7,391 bases of DNA from Lachnospiraceae bacterium UBA7481 (lineage in GTDB: Bacteria > Bacillota > Clostridia > Lachnospirales > Lachnospiraceae): positions 8,309-15,699 of the forward strand of contig DLOP01000155.1 in assembly GCA_002478505.1 (NCBI GenBank), written 5' to 3'. The translations under genes and the position numbers were made by a program. The notes under the pieces were generated by a model, which was not told the origin of the DNA, did not search any database, and was given only the letters and a program-made list of their open reading frames with translations. Shown here one piece after another: positions 4,490-7,391 of the stretch; the first letter of the stretch is position 1; the number at the start of each line of letters is the position of its first letter.

Positions 4490-6715
4490 ATGAAAAAAAT
4501 AACAGACAGAACCATCAAGGGCATATTTTATGGAGTGGGGATAGCAGTTTTGTTGGGCTTGAGCTGCGTGGCGGGAATATATAGTGAGCGTGAGCATCAA
4601 AAGACATTGGAACTGCAAAAAGAGCATGTTGCCACTATTGCTGTTGTTAATATGGATAATGGCGTGATGGTGGATGAAAAACAGATCAATTATGCAAGCC
4701 AGCTGATAAACTTTCCGAGTGAGAATTTTACGGTGACCGGATTAACGGATGCAAAAATGGGAATTGAAAACGGTACCTATGCGGCGTATATCATAATCCC
4801 GGAAACATTTTCGGCGTCGGTGACTTCCATAGAGAACGACCCTAGAAAGGCGGTGCTGGAGTATCAGTACAATCCCAATCTTGCCGAGACGGCACAGATA
4901 CAGGCGATGAGTGATGTGAATGCTTTTATTGCAACGTTTAATACCAATATTGCATATATGTACGTGGATGCAGTATTGACGGAATTTCATCGCATACAGG
5001 ATGATTCTTCCACGATTCTTGCCAATGATAACTCAGAACTGTTACGTCTTGAAAACGTGAATGCTACAACGCTGATCGAGGCGGCGGAACACATAGAAGA
5101 AAGGATTGTGGATAATAATATACAGTCAGTAGAGCTGGCTCCCTATACGGCGCAGAATGACAACCTGCTGGATTCCATGATCATGAGGTATATGGAATCA
5201 GTCCAGCAGGCGCAGAATGATTATGCGGCGATACAGGAAACAAGAAGTGAAGTCAATACGGCAGCGGATAATTTCTTTTCTACATATAATTCTGTTATTT
5301 ATGATACAAATGAAGAACAGGCCAATATCCTGTCAGAGGGAAAGACAAGCCTTTTAGATGCTGTGGGAAACTATAATCAGAGTGTTGATGAGCAGCGGGA
5401 GGAAGTGGAAAAACTCATTTCTGACTTGATTGATGAAGAGGAAAAGATTGCCAATGAACAGCTGAATGATATTCTTGTGAGGGTCAACGGGGACAAGGAA
5501 GCGCTGCAGAAGGCAATGCAGAAAGCAGTAGATGAAGACCTTGAGGAAAGCTTAAGCGATTATCAGGACGTTCTGGAGGGTATTGTAGGAAACTCATATA
5601 CGACGGGCTATGAAGCGGGCTATAATGCGGGTTTTATGGCGGGTCATAAGTATACTTTGTCAGTTTCAGATAATAACATAAGTCAAGCGGAGCTTGAAGC
5701 AAAAATAAGCAGCGATATTAGTGATTTAAATTTAGAAGAAGAAATATATAAATATAACAGTGGATTAAATTATAAACTAAATGAAATAATCATTATCCAT
5801 TGGGATGAAATCAAGCTGCCAGAAAGCGGCAGCAATACAGAAAAGCCAGAGAACGCAGGCAACGGCAATGCGGAGGAATCAGAAGGTACAGGCGGCAGTG
5901 ATGCAGAGGAATCGGAGAGCGGCAGTAGTTCCGGGGCAAATATGGACTATAGTATCTCCCTGTCGGAAGATAGCAGTGATGCTGCAATAGATGGGATTTT
6001 GGATCTGTTCCATCTGGGATATAACCCGGATGAAATCAACGATGCGATACAGACATGTTTTATAGACAGACTGCAGGACGTACATCAGGGACAGATGGCA
6101 AGGCTTGATGATGCTCAAAAAGTTTTATTACAGAATATGAACGATTATGAGTATAAACTGGAAAACTATGATCCCATGGCATATATCAGGGATGCGGATC
6201 TTGGTACATATCTGGACAACATTGAAAATAATGCCAGAGGCATGCTGGATGAGGTAGAGCAGAACAATTACGAATATCGTACCTATGCGGAAGATGTGTA
6301 CTATGCGACGTCGGAGCATACATCGCAATTGATCGATTCCCTCAATACAGCCAATACACAGACGACAGCAAATATTGAAAGCTGTATCGATGAATTGAAA
6401 TCTTCCAGGCTGAAATTAAACAGCCAGAATGTAGACATGCTGGAGGGATTTACGGAAGCGCTGGCATATACAAGGGTAGGAAGTCAGGGAAATACGGAAG
6501 TGTATGACTATATCATAAACCCGGTTGTATCCAGAACGACAGGAGAAGCCCTACCCGTAACGGATGTGGCAGACACCGGAAATGAAATATCCATAAAGAC
6601 ACTGCTGGTCATTCTCCTTGGGATTGGAATTGCAGCATGTCTGGCTGTAATCTTATTCGCTATCCGGGGGCGGTATAAAAAGCCGGAAGCGGAGAAGGAA
6701 AACATATATTTGTAA
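4490..6715 (+). CDS. EsaA/YueB-like type VII secretion membrane protein (YhgE/Pip N-terminal domain), two membrane segments
   Basis: A 741-residue protein from this start. Residues about 11-31 form a membrane anchor. About 48-135 match the YhgE/Pip-type N-terminal domain (IAVVNMDNG, then NGTYAAYIIIPETFS, then LEYQYNPN). A long, acidic, helical, probably extracellular region follows, with GYEAGYNAGFMAG at about 373-385 and an acidic Ser/Gly/Glu linker at about 445-484. One membrane segment lies at about 702-725 before a short basic tail. In T7SSb systems EsaA/YueB spans the membrane and exposes a large ectodomain; YueB is also the phage SPP1 receptor. Known relatives (about 900-1,080 residues) end in five membrane helices; this one has one. 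ATG 4490 has GGAG 8 nt upstream; ATG 4424 (763 residues) has only a weak AAAAGG at 4 nt and adds 22 polar residues. A WXG100 gene follows. A general YhgE/Pip-like protein is the alternative. Confidence 0.78.
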   Translation: MKKITDRTIKGIFYGVGIAVLLGLSCVAGIYSEREHQKTLELQKEHVATIAVVNMDNGVMVDEKQINYASQLINFPSENFTVTGLTDAKMGIENGTYAAYIIIPETFSASVTSIENDPRKAVLEYQYNPNLAETAQIQAMSDVNAFIATFNTNIAYMYVDAVLTEFHRIQDDSSTILANDNSELLRLENVNATTLIEAAEHIEERIVDNNIQSVELAPYTAQNDNLLDSMIMRYMESVQQAQNDYAAIQETRSEVNTAADNFFSTYNSVIYDTNEEQANILSEGKTSLLDAVGNYNQSVDEQREEVEKLISDLIDEEEKIANEQLNDILVRVNGDKEALQKAMQKAVDEDLEESLSDYQDVLEGIVGNSYTTGYEAGYNAGFMAGHKYTLSVSDNNISQAELEAKISSDISDLNLEEEIYKYNSGLNYKLNEIIIIHWDEIKLPESGSNTEKPENAGNGNAEESEGTGGSDAEESESGSSSGANMDYSISLSEDSSDAAIDGILDLFHLGYNPDEINDAIQTCFIDRLQDVHQGQMARLDDAQKVLLQNMNDYEYKLENYDPMAYIRDADLGTYLDNIENNARGMLDEVEQNNYEYRTYAEDVYYATSEHTSQLIDSLNTANTQTTANIESCIDELKSSRLKLNSQNVDMLEGFTEALAYTRVGSQGNTEVYDYIINPVVSRTTGEALPVTDVADTGNEISIKTLLVILLGIGIAACLAVILFAIRGRYKKPEAEKENIYL

Positions 6716-6790
6716 TAACCCGGGCGGCCAGTTATATAACCAGAAACCCGGTTAAATAACCGAAAAGCCCGGTTATTAAATACATACAGA
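6712..6790 (+). repeat. Degenerate palindromic tandem repeats between the EsaA-like and WXG100 genes
   Basis: Units of about 20 bp begin at 6731 (GTTATATAACC), 6751 (GTTAAATAACC) and 6772 (GTTATTAAAT, degenerate); a partial one (GTAATAACC) starts at 6712. The first two are followed by an A-rich then CCCG spacer. The cores are themselves palindromic: GTTATATAAC is a perfect palindrome, and GGTTA-aa-TAACC is near perfect. Confidence 0.6.
6755..6777 (+). promoter_or_regulatory. Hairpin in front of the WXG100 gene
   Basis: AATAACCG at 6755-6762 pairs exactly with CGGTTATT at 6770-6777 around a 7-nt loop, 13 bp before the ribosome binding site. No T run follows, so it is not a typical terminator. 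It could protect a processed WXG100 mRNA or mark an RNA cleavage point. A weak promoter-like pair (TTGTAA 6710-6715, 17 bp, TATATA 6733-6738) lies just upstream. Confidence 0.45.
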
Positions 6791-6803
6791 AAGGAGAAAA
6801 GAA

Positions 6804-7106
6804 ATGGGAGCAGCAAGTTTACAAATGAGCTATGATGACATGCAGGCTGAGATCACAAAGCTGACACAGTATGCGGAGGAATTCGAGGCTACGACACGTT
6901 CCATGACAAACAGTGTAAACACATTATGCGACGGATGGGTTTCTGCATCAACGGAAGCTTATCGTGAGGATTATACTGCACTGGCTAATAACTTCACACA
7001 CACGCTGGAAGTTGTCAGAAGCTTGATCCAGTCTACGAATGATTACATTGCGCAGATGCAGGCTGTGGACAGTGCTTTTTCCAGTTCCAAAGTATCTGTA
7101 GGTTAA
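6804..7106 (+). CDS. WXG100 family protein, probable type VII secretion substrate
   Basis: A complete 100-residue protein, the characteristic length of WXG100/EsxA proteins. It is almost entirely helical in appearance: helix one about 8-41, a turn with Trp45, helix two about 48-92, matching the helical-hairpin fold of exported WXG100 dimers. The turn reads W-V-S where the family usually has W-x-G. AYREDY at 52-57 fits the family's start of helix two. The C-terminal YxxxD/E export signal is not clean: the nearest is Tyr81 with Asp89. There is one Cys (42) and no signal peptide. AAGGAG at 6791-6796, 7 nt before ATG, is a strong ribosome binding site. It lies 88 bp after the EsaA-like gene, which supports a T7SSb setting. 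The substrate role is inferred; it may instead serve as a partner or chaperone. Confidence 0.9.
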   Translation: MGAASLQMSYDDMQAEITKLTQYAEEFEATTRSMTNSVNTLCDGWVSASTEAYREDYTALANNFTHTLEVVRSLIQSTNDYIAQMQAVDSAFSSSKVSVG

Positions 7107-7111
7107 TGACC

Positions 7112-7152
7112 GGCAGAAGGCGGGGCGGCGGATATGACCGCTGTCCCCTGCC
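7112..7152 (+). promoter_or_regulatory. GC-rich hairpin just after the WXG100 gene
   Basis: GGGGCGGCGG at 7122-7131 pairs with CCGCTGTCCC at 7138-7147 (10 pairs including two G-U) around a 6-nt loop. GGCAG at 7112-7116 and CTGCC at 7148-7152 add five pairs outside a 5-nt bulge. It begins 6 bp after the stop codon. No T run follows, so it is a weak terminator at best; it may be a 3' stabiliser or a partial stop that lowers expression of the next gene. Confidence 0.5.
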
Positions 7153-7157
7153 TATGC

Positions 7158-7175
7158 TGTCAATCATTCTTGACA
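7158..7175 (+). other. Small perfect dyad in the spacer after the GC hairpin
   Basis: TGTCAA at 7158-7163 pairs exactly with TTGACA at 7170-7175 around a 6-nt loop. TTGACA is also a perfect -35 sequence, but no -10 box is seen 16-18 bp downstream. The rest of the 183-bp spacer 7107-7289 shows no gene with a ribosome binding site. Confidence 0.35.
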
Positions 7176-7289
7176 TCCCGATGAAGATCAATGCGGGCAG
7201 AAGAATGAGGAAAGAAGCGGATATTATTTAAGAGATGTTCTGGTATTGACGAATCATCAGGATTATGAAGGATAAGGAGGTTTAAGTTA

Positions 7290-7391
7290 ATGGCGGATGC
7301 AAATGCGGCAGGACAAAACAGTGCGGACGAAGCGGCACGGCGTGCGGCGGAGGAGCGTGCAAGAAGAAGAGCTGCCATACAGGCAGAGATT
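7290..7391 (+). CDS. N-terminus of an Ala/Arg/Glu-rich helical protein (3' end missing), unknown function
   Basis: Only the first 34 codons are present; the frame is open to the right edge. ATG 7290 has a perfect AAGGAGG at 7274-7280 with 9-nt spacing, so the start is secure and translation is likely efficient. The peptide begins with a short polar stretch (MADANAAGQNSADEAA) and continues as a highly charged Ala/Arg/Glu helix with no hydrophobic signal, which looks like an amphipathic or coiled-coil N-terminus. I do not recognise the family. Its position 183 bp after the WXG100 gene on the same strand suggests membership of the secretion locus, possibly a small helical substrate partner or another cytosolic component, but this is inferred from neighbourhood only. 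Confidence 0.75.
   Translation, partial: MADANAAGQNSADEAARRAAEERARRRAAIQAEI

Noticed and set aside
7154..7231. 25-codon open frame starting ATGCTG in the spacer after the WXG100 gene
   Set aside because: There is no ribosome binding site, and it overlaps the small dyad; its length is expected by chance.
1..7391. CRISPR arrays, tRNA/rRNA genes, insertion sequences or phage genes
   Set aside because: No regularly spaced identical repeats, no cloverleaf or rRNA-like stretch, and no transposase, integrase or terminal inverted repeats with target duplications were seen.

Overview
The window looks like a chromosomal piece of a spore-forming, low-to-mid GC Firmicute, most likely a Lachnospiraceae-type Clostridium. 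The pointers are a SpoVAE sporulation membrane protein, strong AGGAGG-type ribosome binding sites, an AT-rich promoter zone, a DUF1294 protein, and a type VII secretion (T7SSb) style pair made of an EsaA/YueB-like protein and a WXG100 protein. The genus is inferred from general gene style, not from a marker gene.

Layout. (1) Bases 1-2174, plus strand: the C-terminal part of a multi-spanning polysaccharide/lipid flippase (MATE/MOP superfamily, SpoVB-like), a 70-residue unknown protein whose start region is duplicated, a complete ridA, and a spoVAE without spoVAC or spoVAD beside it. A strong hairpin terminator at about 2223-2263 closes this run. (2) Bases 2283-3850, minus strand: argG (argininosuccinate synthase) followed 56 bp downstream by a small DUF1294 membrane protein. 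The two converge on the same terminator, which appears to work in both directions. (3) Bases 3851-4489: a long gap without a convincing gene. It holds the argG leader hairpin and promoter, a 14-bp palindrome, a very AT-rich stretch with two long dyads, and a good sigma-A type promoter for the next gene. (4) Bases 4424/4490-7391, plus strand: a large two-membrane-segment EsaA/YueB-like protein, a spacer of degenerate palindromic repeats, a WXG100 protein, a GC-rich hairpin, and the first 34 codons of an Ala/Arg/Glu-rich helical protein that runs off the right edge.

How they fit. The first three regions are housekeeping or sporulation genes (envelope flippase, enamine/imine detoxification, dipicolinic acid transport, arginine synthesis). 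The right 3 kb looks like the start of a T7SSb locus: a membrane protein with a large extracellular domain followed by its likely WXG100 substrate or partner. The ATPase EssC and the proteins EssA and EssB are not visible here, so the assignment rests on two family matches and their adjacency. The best candidate for something undescribed is this locus: an EsaA-like protein with one C-terminal membrane segment instead of the usual five, a WXG100 protein with W-V-S in place of W-x-G, repeat and hairpin elements on both sides of it, and an unrecognised helical protein next in line.
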